Shown one piece after another: positions 1-8,658 of a stretch of 64,000 bases of DNA. Under the pieces are notes generated by a model. That model ran no database searches. It was not told where the DNA came from and saw nothing but the letters and a program-made list of their open reading frames with translations. Source of the DNA: Sorangium cellulosum So ce56 (GTDB taxonomy: Bacteria; Myxococcota_A; Polyangia; Polyangiales; Polyangiaceae); the NCBI RefSeq assembly GCF_000067165.1, contig NC_010162.1:11582501-11646500 (forward strand), given 5' to 3'. Numbering within the stretch: position 1 is the first letter of the stretch; each line of letters begins with the position of its first letter. A program made the position numbers and the translations under genes.

Positions 1-1671
1 GGCCGCCGCGCCCGAGGCAGGCGTCGCCCTGGGATCGCCCGCGCCCTGCGGAGGCAGCGCGCCGGAGGGCGCCGCGAGGAGCGGGAAGATTCCCGCCGTC
101 GCGACGAGCGATCCCGGCGGCGGCGCGACGGCCGCCTCGAAGGCGAGCGCGATCGTCACCGAGCGGGGAGCGGCGCGGAGCGCCTGGTCCGCGCAGCGCG
201 CGTCGCCCGCGAGGACCACCCCGCGGATGGCCGGGGGCCGGAGAGCGCGCGCGTCGAAGGTCCCGTCGCAGGGGAGCGCGAGCGCGATGCCATGCTCGGC
301 CAGCGGCGCGGCGCCCGCGGCCCCCGCGGCGCCCGCCGGCGCGGCCCCGGTAGCGCCCGCCGTCGCGGCCCCGGCGGCGCCCGCCGTCGCGGGGGCCGCG
401 TCCTTCTGGACATCGGCATCGCCGCCCACGAGCGCCACCGGCTTCGCGCCCCGCTCCGCGAGCGCGGCGGCGAGCACCTCGATGCTCCTCGCGGGCTCCT
501 CGCCCACGACGAAGACGAACGCGCCGTCCAGCGCCGCCGGCTCCGGCGGGTGGACGAGCAGCACCGGGATCGCGTGCGTCCGCGCGAACTTCGCCGCCTC
601 GGTCGCCTGCTCCCGATCGGAGCCGGCGATGAGCACCGCGGCGCCCTCGGCGGTGAGGCTGCTCAGCGCCTCGTCCACGCTGCCCTCGCCGCCGTCGTCG
701 CGGCTCACGAGCCGCGCGTCCGAGCCCGGCCGGAGCAGCCCGAGCCCGTGCGCCACGCCGGTGGCGATCTCGACGCCCCGGCGGCGCGACGCGGCCGTGC
801 GCGTCGACAGCAGCAGGCCGACCGTGGGCGGCTCGACGCGCGCGGCCCCCGCGCCGGCCGCGAGCTCGAAGATCGCGTCGCGCTGGGTGCCGAGCGCCGC
901 GTCGGCCCGATCGAGCAGCTCCTTCGCGAGCGCCACGTCGCGGCGCTCGCGGGCGACGATCGCGAGGCGCTCGGCGACCAGCGAGCGCAGGTCGACCTCC
1001 GGGCTCACGACCTCGCCGGTCGCCCGCCCGTCGCGGAGCGCCCGGACGAGGTGATCGATCGGCACCTCGCGCAGCTGCGCCCCGATCTGCGCCCGGACGG
1101 CGGCGCGCCGGTCGTCGTCGGCCTCGCGCAGCCAGACGCTCATCAGCTCGATCGCCTGCGTCCACGCGCCCGCCTCCATCGCGGCGGCGGTGACCTCCTC
1201 GTTGAGGAGCGCGCGCACGTACGCGTCGACCATCTTGCTCACCAGCGGGCGCAGCACCCCGAAGGCGGGCCTCGGCTTGCCGGCTCGCCGGAGCGCCGCG
1301 CCGCGGATCACGCGCGCGAGATCTCCGACCGCGCTCCGCCCCGCCGCCTCGACCTCGGCCGCGAGCGCCTCGGCGCGGCGCAGGTCCCCGCGCTCCAGGG
1401 CGATCCACGCGAGGTGGACGGTCGCGACGCGCGCGAGGTCGTCGGAGGCGTGGCGCCCCCGGAAGGCGAGGAGCTCCGGCTCGAGCGCGACGCGCTCCGC
1501 GCGCGCGCCGTTCGCGAAGCGCGAGAGGAGGGGGCGCAGCTCGGCCTGGGCCGCGGGCGACCCGGCCAGCGCCGGGCTCACCTGCGGCGCTCCGCCGTCC
1601 TGCGCGCCGCAGCCGGCGCCGGCGGTCGCGGCGGCGAGCGCGAGCAGGGCCGCGGCCGCGATCGCGGCCAC
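1..1671 (-). CDS. Periplasmic-binding-fold lipoprotein (LpoA/LivK-like), 3' end beyond window
   Basis: An uninterrupted minus-strand frame runs from about 1671 to the left edge, so about 557 codons are seen and the stop lies outside. The GTG start gives an Ala/Leu-rich signal segment followed by a Cys near residue 21 (AGAGC), which suggests a lipoprotein, although the lipobox is imperfect. The first half is helical and repeat-like, as in LpoA-type N-domains. The second half begins 'PPTVGLLLSTRTAA' and contains a Rossmann-like pattern ('AAVLIAGSDREQ', 'IPVLLVH') typical of type I periplasmic-binding folds. A low-complexity Ala/Gly stretch near residues 440-470 interrupts it. It could be a PBP-activator-type or amino-acid-binding protein. 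An upstream GTG at 1788 is an alternative start. The gene is divergent from sdhC. Confidence 0.7.
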   Translation of the reverse strand, partial: MAAIAAAALLALAAATAGAGCGAQDGGAPQVSPALAGSPAAQAELRPLLSRFANGARAERVALEPELLAFRGRHASDDLARVATVHLAWIALERGDLRRAEALAAEVEAAGRSAVGDLARVIRGAALRRAGKPRPAFGVLRPLVSKMVDAYVRALLNEEVTAAAMEAGAWTQAIELMSVWLREADDDRRAAVRAQIGAQLREVPIDHLVRALRDGRATGEVVSPEVDLRSLVAERLAIVARERRDVALAKELLDRADAALGTQRDAIFELAAGAGAARVEPPTVGLLLSTRTAASRRRGVEIATGVAHGLGLLRPGSDARLVSRDDGGEGSVDEALSSLTAEGAAVLIAGSDREQATEAAKFARTHAIPVLLVHPPEPAALDGAFVFVVGEEPARSIEVLAAALAERGAKPVALVGGDADVQKDAAPATAGAAGAATAGATGAAPAGAAGAAGAAPLAEHGIALALPCDGTFDARALRPPAIRGVVLAGDARCADQALRAAPRSVTIALAFEAAVAPPPGSLVATAGIFPLLAAPSGALPPQGAGDPRATPASGAAA

Positions 1672-1789
1672 GCGGGCGTGACGTGGCCGACGTTGCCCGG
1701 CGGCGCCGCGGCGCGGGCGAGATGCCGCGCCGCCGCTCGACGCGCCAAAGGCAGCCGAAAACCGGCCGGAACTGTTGACTGCGTTCACC

Positions 1790-1818
1790 TTGACGTCACC
1801 CGGGGCATCCCATACACC
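1790..1818 (+). promoter_or_regulatory. Possible sigma70-type promoter for sdhCAB
   Basis: TTGACG (1790-1795), then 17 bases, then TACACC (1813-1818), sits 30 bp before the sdhC GTG in the divergent gap. The -35 is a good match and the -10 is poor (3 of 6), so this is only a position-supported guess. Confidence 0.25.
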
Positions 1819-1847
1819 CGCCGCGCCCGCCTTCCATCGAGGTCAGC

Positions 1848-2666
1848 GTGTCCGAGGCAACCCCCGCGAGATCGCTCTTTCACGAGAGCCGCCGGTCCTT
1901 TCTCCTGCGCAAGCTGCATTCTCTCACCGGCGCCCTCCCCGTGGGCGGTTTCCTGCTCTTCCATTTCTGGACGAACGCGAAGGCGCTCCAGGGGCAGGAG
2001 CGGTTCGACGCGGCCGTCGCCGAGATCTCGCACATGCCGTACCTGCCCGTGCTCGAGATCGGGCTCGTCGTGCTGCCGCTCGCGTTCCACGCCCTCTACG
2101 GGGTCAAGCTGGTGCTCGAAGGCAAGCCGAACGTCGGCAGCTACACGTTCTCGCGCAACTGGATGTACACGCTGCAGCGGGTCACGGGGGTGCTCGCCTT
2201 CGCGTTCATCGGCTTCCACCTCTGGTCGTACTGGGCGCAGAAGTGGCTGGGCCGGATGGCGCCCGAAGAGTTCTACCCGCGGCTGTGCGCCGACATGGCG
2301 TCGACCGTCGGCGGCGTCCCGGTGATCGCGCTCGTCTACCTCTTCGGCATCGCGGCGAGCGTGTTCCACTTCGCCAACGGCCTCTGGGGCTTCTGCTTCT
2401 CGTGGGGGATCACCGTGTCGCGCCGGGCGCAGCGGATGGCCGCGGTGGTCTTCGGCGCGGTGGGCCTCGTGGTCTTCCTGTTCGGCGCCAACACGGTGAT
2501 CTATTTCGCCACCGGCGCGCCGTTCCCCGGGACGCCGGGCCCGGCGGCCGAGGGGGGCCGCACCTGCGCGGACATCGCGTCGACCTCGACCGGTTCCACC
2601 GTCCCCGCGCGCGCGTCTGTGGGCGGCGGCGCCGGCGCCGGCGTGGGCGCGCCGGCCTCGCACTGA
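1848..2666 (+). CDS. sdhC: Succinate dehydrogenase cytochrome b subunit
   Basis: This is the membrane anchor of complex II, which binds heme b and passes electrons from succinate oxidation to quinone. The 272-residue product has about five hydrophobic segments and matches the cytochrome b558 type seen in Bacillus, Campylobacterota and Myxococcota ('RKLHSLTGALPVGGFLLFHF', 'LPLAFHALYGV', 'GFHLWSYW'). Histidines inside the helices (HSLTG, HALYG, FHLWS, FHFANG) are likely heme ligands. The GTG start at 1848 follows GAGGTCAGC. The last ~45 residues are Gly/Ala/Thr-rich and poorly conserved in type. It is first in the sdhCAB operon, 55 bp ahead of sdhA. No separate sdhD is present, as expected for this class. 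Confidence 0.93.
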   Translation: MSEATPARSLFHESRRSFLLRKLHSLTGALPVGGFLLFHFWTNAKALQGQERFDAAVAEISHMPYLPVLEIGLVVLPLAFHALYGVKLVLEGKPNVGSYTFSRNWMYTLQRVTGVLAFAFIGFHLWSYWAQKWLGRMAPEEFYPRLCADMASTVGGVPVIALVYLFGIAASVFHFANGLWGFCFSWGITVSRRAQRMAAVVFGAVGLVVFLFGANTVIYFATGAPFPGTPGPAAEGGRTCADIASTSTGSTVPARASVGGGAGAGVGAPASH

Positions 2667-2721
2667 CCATCGTATCGGCCGCGCCCTTCCGGGGAGCGGC
2701 GCGGGAGCATCGGGATCGAAC

Positions 2722-4737
2722 ATGGCCGCGAAGAGCACGACGAGGAGCGAGGGGGGGAAGGTTCGGCGCGTGATCGTCGTCGGGGGCGGGCTCGCCGGCC
2801 TGATGACGGTGATCAAGCTGTGCGAGGCGAAGGTCCCTGTCGACCTGATCTCCCTCGTGCCGGTGAAGCGCTCGCACTCGGCGTGCGCGCAGGGCGGCAT
2901 CAACGCCTCGGTGAACACGAAGGGCGAGGGCGACAGCCCCCAGGTGCACCTCGAGGAGACGGCCTACGGCGGCGATTTCCTCGCGAACCAGCCGCCCGTC
3001 AAGGGCATGGCCGAGGCCGCGCCGGGCATCGTGAACATGCTCGATCGCATGGGCGTGCCTTTCAACCGGACGCCCGAGGGCCTGCTCGACTTCCGCCGCT
3101 TCGGCGGCACGCTCTACCACCGCACGGCGTTCGCCGGCGCGACGACGGGGCAGCAGCTGCTCTACGCGCTCGACGAGCAGGTGCGGCGGTTCGAGCTCGC
3201 CGACGTGACCGACGAGCACGGCGTGGCGATCCCGGGCGAGAAGATGGTCCGGAAGTTCGAGTTCTGGGACTTCATCGAGGCGATCCTCGACGACTCCGGC
3301 ACGTGCGTGGGCTGCGTCGCGCAGGACCTGAAATCGATGCAGATCCGCGCGTTCACGGGCGACGCGGTCGTGCTCGCGACGGGCGGCTGCGGCATCGTCT
3401 TCGGCCGCTCCACGCTGAGCGTCATCTGCACGGGGACGGCGGCGTCGGCGGTCTACCAGCAGGGCGCGGTGTACGCGAACGGCGAGTTCATCCAGGTGCA
3501 CCCGACGGCGATCCCGGGCGCCGACAAGCTGCGGCTCATCTCGGAGAGCGCGCGCGGCGAGGGCGGCCGCGTCTGGGTGCCGAAGGACAAGACCGACGCG
3601 CGGAGCCCGCGGGACATCCCCGAGAAGGAGCGCGACTACCTCCTCGAGCGGATGTACCCCGGCTACGGCAACCTCGTCCCCCGCGACATCGCCGCGCGCG
3701 CGATCTTCAAGACGTGCTTCCACGAGGGGCGCGGCATCTGGAACGCCGCGACGGGCCGGAACGAGAACGAGGTCTACCTCGACCTGACCCACAAGGACGA
3801 GAAGTTCCTCCGGTCGAAGCTCGCGGGCATCCTCGAGATCTACGAGAAGTTCGCGGGCACCGACCCGTACAAGAACCCGATGAAGGTCTTCCCGGCGGTC
3901 CATTATTCGATGGGCGGCCTGTGGGTCGACTACGAGGCGGACGCGCGGGGCTCGCTCAAGGCCGGGTCGCCGCGCAACCACGCGACGAGCATCCCGGGCC
4001 TCTACGCGGTGGGCGAGGTGGACTACCAGTACCACGGGGCCAACCGGCTCGGCGCCAACTCGCTGCTCTCGTGCATCTACGCCGGCATGGTGTGCGGGCC
4101 GGCGGTGGCGACCTATCAGCGGAGCATCAAGCGGAGCGCGCTCGACCTGCCGCGCTCGATCTTCGACAAGGCCGAGAAGCGCGCGGAGTCGAGCTACCAG
4201 CGCATCCTGACGCAGAACCAGGACGCGAAGCAGCCGGAGAACGCGTACCGGCTGCACCAGGAGCTCGGCGAGACGATGCTGCGCGACTGCACGATCGAGC
4301 GCGACAACGCCACGCTCGACCGGGTGCTCGAGAAGCTCGGCGAGCTCGAGGAGCGGGCGGGGCGGATCAAGTGCACGGACACGGCCCCGCGGGTGAACCA
4401 GGGGGCGCAGTTCGTGCGCCACCTCGAGAACATGCTGGTGCTCGCGCGGGTCATCGCGCAGGGGGCGAGGAACCGCGACGAGTCGCGCGGGGCGCACTAC
4501 AAGCCGGAGTTCCCGGCGCGGAACGACGCCGCGTGGATGCGCACGACGCTGGCGCGCCACGAGGAGAAGGGCGCGGTGCGGTTCGTCCGCGAGTTCGACT
4601 ACGCGTGCGCCGGCCAGTCGATCCACGTGACGGACGCGGTGGACACGTCGCTCGTGACGCCGCGGGAGCGCAAGTACGAGCAGGCGGGCGCGGCGAGCGC
4701 GCAAGCGACAGGGAAGCTGTCGCAGAAGAGCGTGTAG
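2722..4737 (+). CDS. sdhA: Succinate dehydrogenase/fumarate reductase flavoprotein subunit
   Basis: This catalytic subunit oxidises succinate to fumarate using covalently bound FAD, in the TCA cycle and respiratory chain. The N-terminus has the dinucleotide-binding motif 'VVGGGLAGLMTVIKL'. The flavin-attachment region is 'HSACAQGGIN' near residue 51. Substrate-site motifs 'HPTAIPG', 'SESARGEGG' and 'HYSMGGLW' follow, and 'GANRLGANSLLS' marks the second FAD-binding segment near residue 440. The C-terminal helical domain is intact. The length of 671 residues fits the long Myxococcota/Bacteroidota type. Its TAG stop is one base from the sdhB ATG, which implies translational coupling. Confidence 0.97.
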   Translation: MAAKSTTRSEGGKVRRVIVVGGGLAGLMTVIKLCEAKVPVDLISLVPVKRSHSACAQGGINASVNTKGEGDSPQVHLEETAYGGDFLANQPPVKGMAEAAPGIVNMLDRMGVPFNRTPEGLLDFRRFGGTLYHRTAFAGATTGQQLLYALDEQVRRFELADVTDEHGVAIPGEKMVRKFEFWDFIEAILDDSGTCVGCVAQDLKSMQIRAFTGDAVVLATGGCGIVFGRSTLSVICTGTAASAVYQQGAVYANGEFIQVHPTAIPGADKLRLISESARGEGGRVWVPKDKTDARSPRDIPEKERDYLLERMYPGYGNLVPRDIAARAIFKTCFHEGRGIWNAATGRNENEVYLDLTHKDEKFLRSKLAGILEIYEKFAGTDPYKNPMKVFPAVHYSMGGLWVDYEADARGSLKAGSPRNHATSIPGLYAVGEVDYQYHGANRLGANSLLSCIYAGMVCGPAVATYQRSIKRSALDLPRSIFDKAEKRAESSYQRILTQNQDAKQPENAYRLHQELGETMLRDCTIERDNATLDRVLEKLGELEERAGRIKCTDTAPRVNQGAQFVRHLENMLVLARVIAQGARNRDESRGAHYKPEFPARNDAAWMRTTLARHEEKGAVRFVREFDYACAGQSIHVTDAVDTSLVTPRERKYEQAGAASAQATGKLSQKSV

Positions 4738-4738
4738 G

Positions 4739-5560
4739 ATGGCCAAGGCGAGCGGAGACGAGGCGAACGGGGCGGCGGCGCCGGCGCAGCCGAAGGGCGA
4801 GGGCCGGCTTGTGCACCTGCGCGTGCGGCGGCAGGACACCGCGGATCGGACGGAGTCGCGGCGCTGGGAGGAGTTCAAGGTCCCCTACCTGCCGCAGATG
4901 AACGTGATCAGCGCGCTGCAGCAGATCCAGAAGGACCCGCGGACCGTGGACGGCAAGGAGGTGGCTCCTGTCGTCTGGGAGGCGGTGTGTCTGGAGGAGG
5001 TGTGCGGCTCGTGCACGATGGTGATCAACGGTCGGGTCCGACAGGCCTGCTCGGCGCTCATCGACCAGCTCGCGCCGAAGGGCGAGGTGATCACGCTGGA
5101 GCCGATGTCCAAGTTCCCGCTCGTGCGCGACCTGCTCGTCGACCGGAGCCGGATGTTCGAGGACATGAAGCGCGTGCGGGCGTGGATTGACATCGACGGC
5201 ACGCACGAGCTCGGCCCGGGCCCGCGCGAGTCGCCGGAGCGGCAGCAGGAGCGATATCCGCTCTCCCGCTGCATGACGTGCGGCTGCTGCGTCGAGGCGT
5301 GCCCGCAGTACAATGACGGGACGAAGTTCGTCGGCGCCTTCGCCATCAACCTGGTGCGGCTCTACAACATGCACCCTTCGGGGGCGATGCACGAGGGCGA
5401 GCGCCTCGAGTCGGTGATGAGCGAGGGGGGGATCACCGATTGCGGCAAGTCGCAGAACTGCGTCGAGGTGTGCCCGAAGGAGATCCCGCTCGTCGACTCG
5501 CTCGCGGCCGTCTCCCGCGACACGACGAAGCGGATGCTGTTCGGCTGGCTGCTGAAGTAG
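4739..5560 (+). CDS. sdhB: Succinate dehydrogenase iron-sulfur subunit
   Basis: This is the electron-transfer subunit linking the SdhA flavin to SdhC quinone/heme. The plant-type [2Fe-2S] domain shows 'CLEEVCGSCTMVINGRVRQA' followed by Cys, around residues 84-107. The C-terminal ferredoxin domain has 'CMTCGCCVEACPQ' near 178 and 'CGKSQNCVEVCPKEIPL' near 236-250, which provides ligands for the [4Fe-4S] and [3Fe-4S] clusters. At 273 residues it is a little longer than E. coli SdhB, with an N-terminal Ala/Gly-rich leader of about 20 residues. It is the last gene of sdhCAB and is followed by a convergent lipoprotein gene only 11 bp away. Confidence 0.96.
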   Translation: MAKASGDEANGAAAPAQPKGEGRLVHLRVRRQDTADRTESRRWEEFKVPYLPQMNVISALQQIQKDPRTVDGKEVAPVVWEAVCLEEVCGSCTMVINGRVRQACSALIDQLAPKGEVITLEPMSKFPLVRDLLVDRSRMFEDMKRVRAWIDIDGTHELGPGPRESPERQQERYPLSRCMTCGCCVEACPQYNDGTKFVGAFAINLVRLYNMHPSGAMHEGERLESVMSEGGITDCGKSQNCVEVCPKEIPLVDSLAAVSRDTTKRMLFGWLLK

Positions 5561-5571
5561 GCGCGCCGCCT

Positions 5572-6138
5572 CTAAGGAAACAGCGACCCCGTCCCGAGCC
5601 CGAGCCCGTTCCCGAGCCCCATCTGCAGCGCGTCCGGCGCGCGCGGCCGCGCCAGCTTGTCCATGCGCATTCCCAGCAGGTGCGTGACGAGCGTGCAGGC
5701 CTGGTGCGCCCGTGCCGTCGCCTCGCACCCCATCCAGGTGCCGAGCGGCTCCCGCTCGCCGTCCTCGGCGTAGCGGATCACCGCGCCGCCCTCGGCGACC
5801 GTGATCCAGGCGTTCGCCTGGCGCGGCAGCGAGGCGTGCAGCACGCCGACCTGGCCCAGCGGATCGTCGTTCGGGCCCGTGACCCGGCCGTCCGGCTCGA
5901 GCAGCGCCACCGGCTCGGCCTCCAGGCCGAACACGCGCCCGCCGCGATCGACGCTGAGCTGGTGCTCGCCGTTCACGAGGATCTTGCCGTCCGGCATGAT
6001 GTCGATCGTGAGGTCGGCGAGCGCCCAGCGCGCGCGGGGGATGTCGAGCAGCGCGCCGCCGCGCACCCAGTTGGCGGGGGGCGTCGCGGCGCACGCCGCG
6101 AGCAGCGAGAGCGGTACGACGAGAGCGAGGCGTCGCAT
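5572..6138 (-). CDS. Hypothetical lipoprotein
   Basis: The product of about 188 residues begins 'MRRLALVVPLSLLAACAATP', a clear type II signal peptide with lipobox LAAC, so it is probably membrane-anchored and exported. An upstream in-frame ATG at 6156 would add six residues, but the downstream one gives a more typical signal sequence. The mature part is beta-rich, with segments such as 'DLTIDIMPDGKILVNGEHQL' and 'EPDGRVTGPNDDPLG', which resemble short repeated beta units. I do not recognise the family. It lies 45 bp downstream of livH on the same strand and could be cotranscribed, though nothing ties it to transport. No strong ribosome-binding site is seen. Confidence 0.7.
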   Translation of the reverse strand: MRRLALVVPLSLLAACAATPPANWVRGGALLDIPRARWALADLTIDIMPDGKILVNGEHQLSVDRGGRVFGLEAEPVALLEPDGRVTGPNDDPLGQVGVLHASLPRQANAWITVAEGGAVIRYAEDGEREPLGTWMGCEATARAHQACTLVTHLLGMRMDKLARPRAPDALQMGLGNGLGLGTGSLFP

Positions 6139-6183
6139 GCGCCGAGCATACCGCAAGGAGGCGCGGCGCGGGCCAGGGCGGGC

Positions 6184-7068
6184 TTACACCTTCTCGGTCC
6201 CGGTCGTGCCGAGCAGCCCCGTCGGCTTCACGAGGAGCACCCCGATCAGCACCGCGAACACAAGGACGTCCTGCAGGCCGGAGTAGGGCGTGAGCTTCGT
6301 CATCTCTCCGATGATCCCGATCAACATGCCCCCGAGCATGGCGCCCGTGATGTTGCCGATGCCGCCGATGACCGCCGCCACGAACGCGCGGTTGCCGATC
6401 ACGACGCCCATCGTGGGGTACACCTGCGACTGATCGAGGCAGTAAAGCACCGCGCCCACCGCCGCGAGCATCGAGCCCGTGAGGAAGGTGAGCGCGATGA
6501 TGCGGCTCGTGCGGACGCCCATCAGCCGGGCGGCCTCGACGTTCACGCTGAGCGCGCGCATCGCCTTGCCCGTCCAGGTGCGCCGCACGAGCAGCTCCAG
6601 GCCGATCATCACGAGGATCGAGGTGACGAAGATCACCTGCCGCGTGTGCTCGATCGGCAGGAGCTGCGGATAGCCGCGGTAACGGGCGGTGAAGAGGAGC
6701 TGCGCCAGGTTCTGGAGGAGCACGCTCATCCCGAGCGCCGTGACCAGCGGCGTGATCCGGGTGTTCGCGAGGCCCCGCCCCCGCGAGCGGAGCGGCGCGT
6801 AAGCCACCTTCTCGACGACGACCCCGAGGACGCCCGCGAAGGCCATCGCGCAGAGGGTGCCGGCCACGCCCGCGAACAGCGGCGCGCTGTCGCCGCCGAA
6901 CGCCGCGATACCGAAGAGCCCGGCGAAGGCGCCCATCATGAAGATCTCGCTATGAGCGAAGTTGATGAGCTTGAGGATGCCGTAAACCATCGTGTAGCCG
7001 AGGGCGACGAGCGCGATCATCGACCCCTGGGCGAGCCCCGTGATCAGGGCATTCACGATCTTCTCCAT
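6184..7068 (-). CDS. livH: Branched-chain amino acid ABC transporter permease (LivH type)
   Basis: This inner-membrane permease of the HAAT family has 294 residues and about eight hydrophobic helices. The start 'MEKIVNALITGLAQGSMIAL' followed by 'ALGYTMVYGILKLINFAHSE' is diagnostic of LivH. The cytoplasmic coupling loop contains 'EAARLMGVRTSRIIALTF', matching the EAA---G motif that docks on the ATPase. The C-terminus 'GVLLVKPTGLLG' is also typical. GAAGAGGT precedes the ATG. It lies 67 bp downstream of a LivK-type binding protein, with a hairpin between them. The partners livM, livG and livF are not in the window, so the transporter must be completed from elsewhere. Confidence 0.93.
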   Translation of the reverse strand: MEKIVNALITGLAQGSMIALVALGYTMVYGILKLINFAHSEIFMMGAFAGLFGIAAFGGDSAPLFAGVAGTLCAMAFAGVLGVVVEKVAYAPLRSRGRGLANTRITPLVTALGMSVLLQNLAQLLFTARYRGYPQLLPIEHTRQVIFVTSILVMIGLELLVRRTWTGKAMRALSVNVEAARLMGVRTSRIIALTFLTGSMLAAVGAVLYCLDQSQVYPTMGVVIGNRAFVAAVIGGIGNITGAMLGGMLIGIIGEMTKLTPYSGLQDVLVFAVLIGVLLVKPTGLLGTTGTEKV

Positions 7069-7087
7069 GGATACCTCTTCAACGCAC

Positions 7088-7127
7088 GTTCCGCGCGCTC
7101 TTCACGTCCGAGCCAGCGCGCGGGAAC
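7088..7127 (-). promoter_or_regulatory. Stem-loop between livK and livH
   Basis: The arms at 7088-7099 (GTTCCGCGCGCT) and 7115-7127 (AGCGCGCGGGAAC) pair with a single-base bulge around a 15-nt loop. The structure fills the 67-bp gap after the livK stop. There is no T-run, so it is more likely an mRNA-stabilising or attenuating hairpin than a full terminator. Such structures commonly raise binding-protein expression over permease expression. Confidence 0.5.
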
Positions 7128-7135
7128 GACCGCTA

Positions 7136-8332
7136 TTACTTCGCAGCCTTCTCGTTGACCGTCGCGTAGTAAGTAAACTGCTTGTCCTTGATCCGGACGA
7201 TCACGACCGGCTTGTTCGCGTTGCGCTCCGCATCGATGCTGATGACGCCCGTCGCGCCCTGGAACCCCTTGGTGTCCTGGATGGCCGCCCGGATGTCGTC
7301 CGGCGTCATCGCCTTCGCGCGGCCCATCGCGTCGGCCAGCAGCCTGGCCGCGTCGTAGGCCTGGGCCGCGATGCTCGACGGCGTGCGGTTGTACCGGTCC
7401 TTGTACTTCTTCACGAAGGCCTGCGAGTTGGGCCAGGGGACGTCCGGCGCGTAGTGGTTCGTGAAGTATGCGCCGTCGAGCTCCTCGGCGGCGTCGCGCA
7501 GGAGCTCGTTCGCGTCCCACCCGTCGCTGCCGACGAACATGCTCCCTGGTACGCCCGCGGCCTTGGCCTGCCGCGCGACCGGGGCCATGCTCGTGTAATA
7601 GATCGGCGCGTAGATCATCTCGGGGTTCGCCGATTTGAGCTCGTTGATGTACGTCGTGAAGTTGGTCTCCTTCTTGAGGAAGCTCTTCTCCATGACGATC
7701 TCGCCGCCTAGGCGCTTCACCTCGTCGCGGAACTCCTTGGCGAGGCCCGACGAGTAGAGGTCGTCGGAGGCGAAGAAGAGCCCCACCTTCTTCTTGCCGA
7801 GCGTGTTCACGATGAACTGCGCGCCCATCTGGCCCTGCACGTCGTCCGTGAAGCAGGCGCGGAAGACGAACGGGCCGACCTTCGTCACGTCCGGGTTCGT
7901 GGACGACGGCGTGATCATCGGCACCTTCTTCTTGTTGGCGACGATGCCGCCGGCGCGCGACCGCGACGAGGCGACCTCGCCGAGGAGGGCCAGCACGTGA
8001 TCCCGATCGATGAGCTGCAGGACCTTGTTGGTCGCCTCCTCGGGCTTCGACTTGTTGTCCTCGTAGAGGACGTGGATCGGCTTGCCCTTGACCCCACCGG
8101 CCTTGTTGATCTCGTCGATCGCGAGATCGATAGCCTCCTTCGAGTCGACGCCGAACGCCGTCTCCTCGCCCGAGAGGCTGAAGTAAGCGCCGACCTTCCA
8201 CTCGGCGTCGTCCTTGGCGTGCTCGGCCGCGTTGCCGGCCGAACCCTCGCTCTTCTTGTCGCAACCGAGCGTCATCGCGCTGAGCGCGAGCGCCCCGGCG
8301 ATCATCTTCACCAAACCCCGTCGTCCGAGCAT
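7136..8332 (-). CDS. Branched-chain amino acid ABC transporter substrate-binding lipoprotein (LivK type)
   Basis: This periplasmic type I solute-binding protein delivers a ligand, probably a branched-chain or related amino acid, to the LivH permease. The start at 8332 ('MLGRRGLVKMIAGALALSAM') is preceded by AGGGAGGA and gives a lipobox ending TLGC, with the Cys near residue 23. The mature domain has the classic opening 'VGAYFSLSGEETAFGVDSKE' and 'GKPIHVLYEDNKSKPEEAT', then 'MITPSSTNPDVTKVGPFVFR', then the C-lobe motif 'QAYDAARLLADAMGRA'. Its 398 residues are normal for the family. It precedes livH in a two-gene unit. The exact ligand cannot be read from sequence. Confidence 0.93.
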   Translation of the reverse strand: MLGRRGLVKMIAGALALSAMTLGCDKKSEGSAGNAAEHAKDDAEWKVGAYFSLSGEETAFGVDSKEAIDLAIDEINKAGGVKGKPIHVLYEDNKSKPEEATNKVLQLIDRDHVLALLGEVASSRSRAGGIVANKKKVPMITPSSTNPDVTKVGPFVFRACFTDDVQGQMGAQFIVNTLGKKKVGLFFASDDLYSSGLAKEFRDEVKRLGGEIVMEKSFLKKETNFTTYINELKSANPEMIYAPIYYTSMAPVARQAKAAGVPGSMFVGSDGWDANELLRDAAEELDGAYFTNHYAPDVPWPNSQAFVKKYKDRYNRTPSSIAAQAYDAARLLADAMGRAKAMTPDDIRAAIQDTKGFQGATGVISIDAERNANKPVVIVRIKDKQFTYYATVNEKAAK

Positions 8333-8650
8333 GTCGTCGTCCTCCCTGTCGCCGGGCTGCCTCGCGTGGGGTCGCCCGCGGTGGCCATGGCCGCCCACGG
8401 AGCGGCTCAGAGCGCGTGTACTCACCGCGTCTACCATTGTCTACGCGGCACGTCAGCATCGTCGGGTCGCGATGCGGTCGGCGCGGAGCATCTTAAGTGT
8501 TCGACTTTCCACGGATTCCGGCGACCGAGCCCGGCGTCGTGGCGCGCGGCGTAGCGCGCCGCGGCCAGCCAACGCGGTGCGCATGGCGGCTAACCGATGC
8601 GGCGGCTGGTCAACGGGGTGCACATGGCGGCTGGCCTACGCGGCGGCTGG
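8333..8650. other. Intergenic region between tlyA and livK
   Basis: About 318 bp without a convincing gene. It should carry the livK promoter on the minus strand; none is obvious by consensus. The tlyA-proximal end holds most of a 41-bp tandem duplication. Confidence 0.6.
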
Positions 8651-8658
8651 TCAACGCG
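8577..8658. repeat. 41-bp imperfect tandem duplication at the tlyA stop
   Basis: Copy 1 (8577-8617) and copy 2 (8618-8658) share the pattern GTGCRCATGGCGGCT...CGGCGGCTGGTCAACG. The second copy contains the tlyA stop codon (8651-8653), so the duplication created or extended the 3' flank. Confidence 0.7.

Noticed and set aside
292..2325. Long plus-strand open frame of 677 codons
   Set aside because: It is antisense to the lipoprotein at 1-1671 and to part of sdhC in another frame. Its composition is Arg-rich and it has no domain motif; the frame is open only because of high GC.
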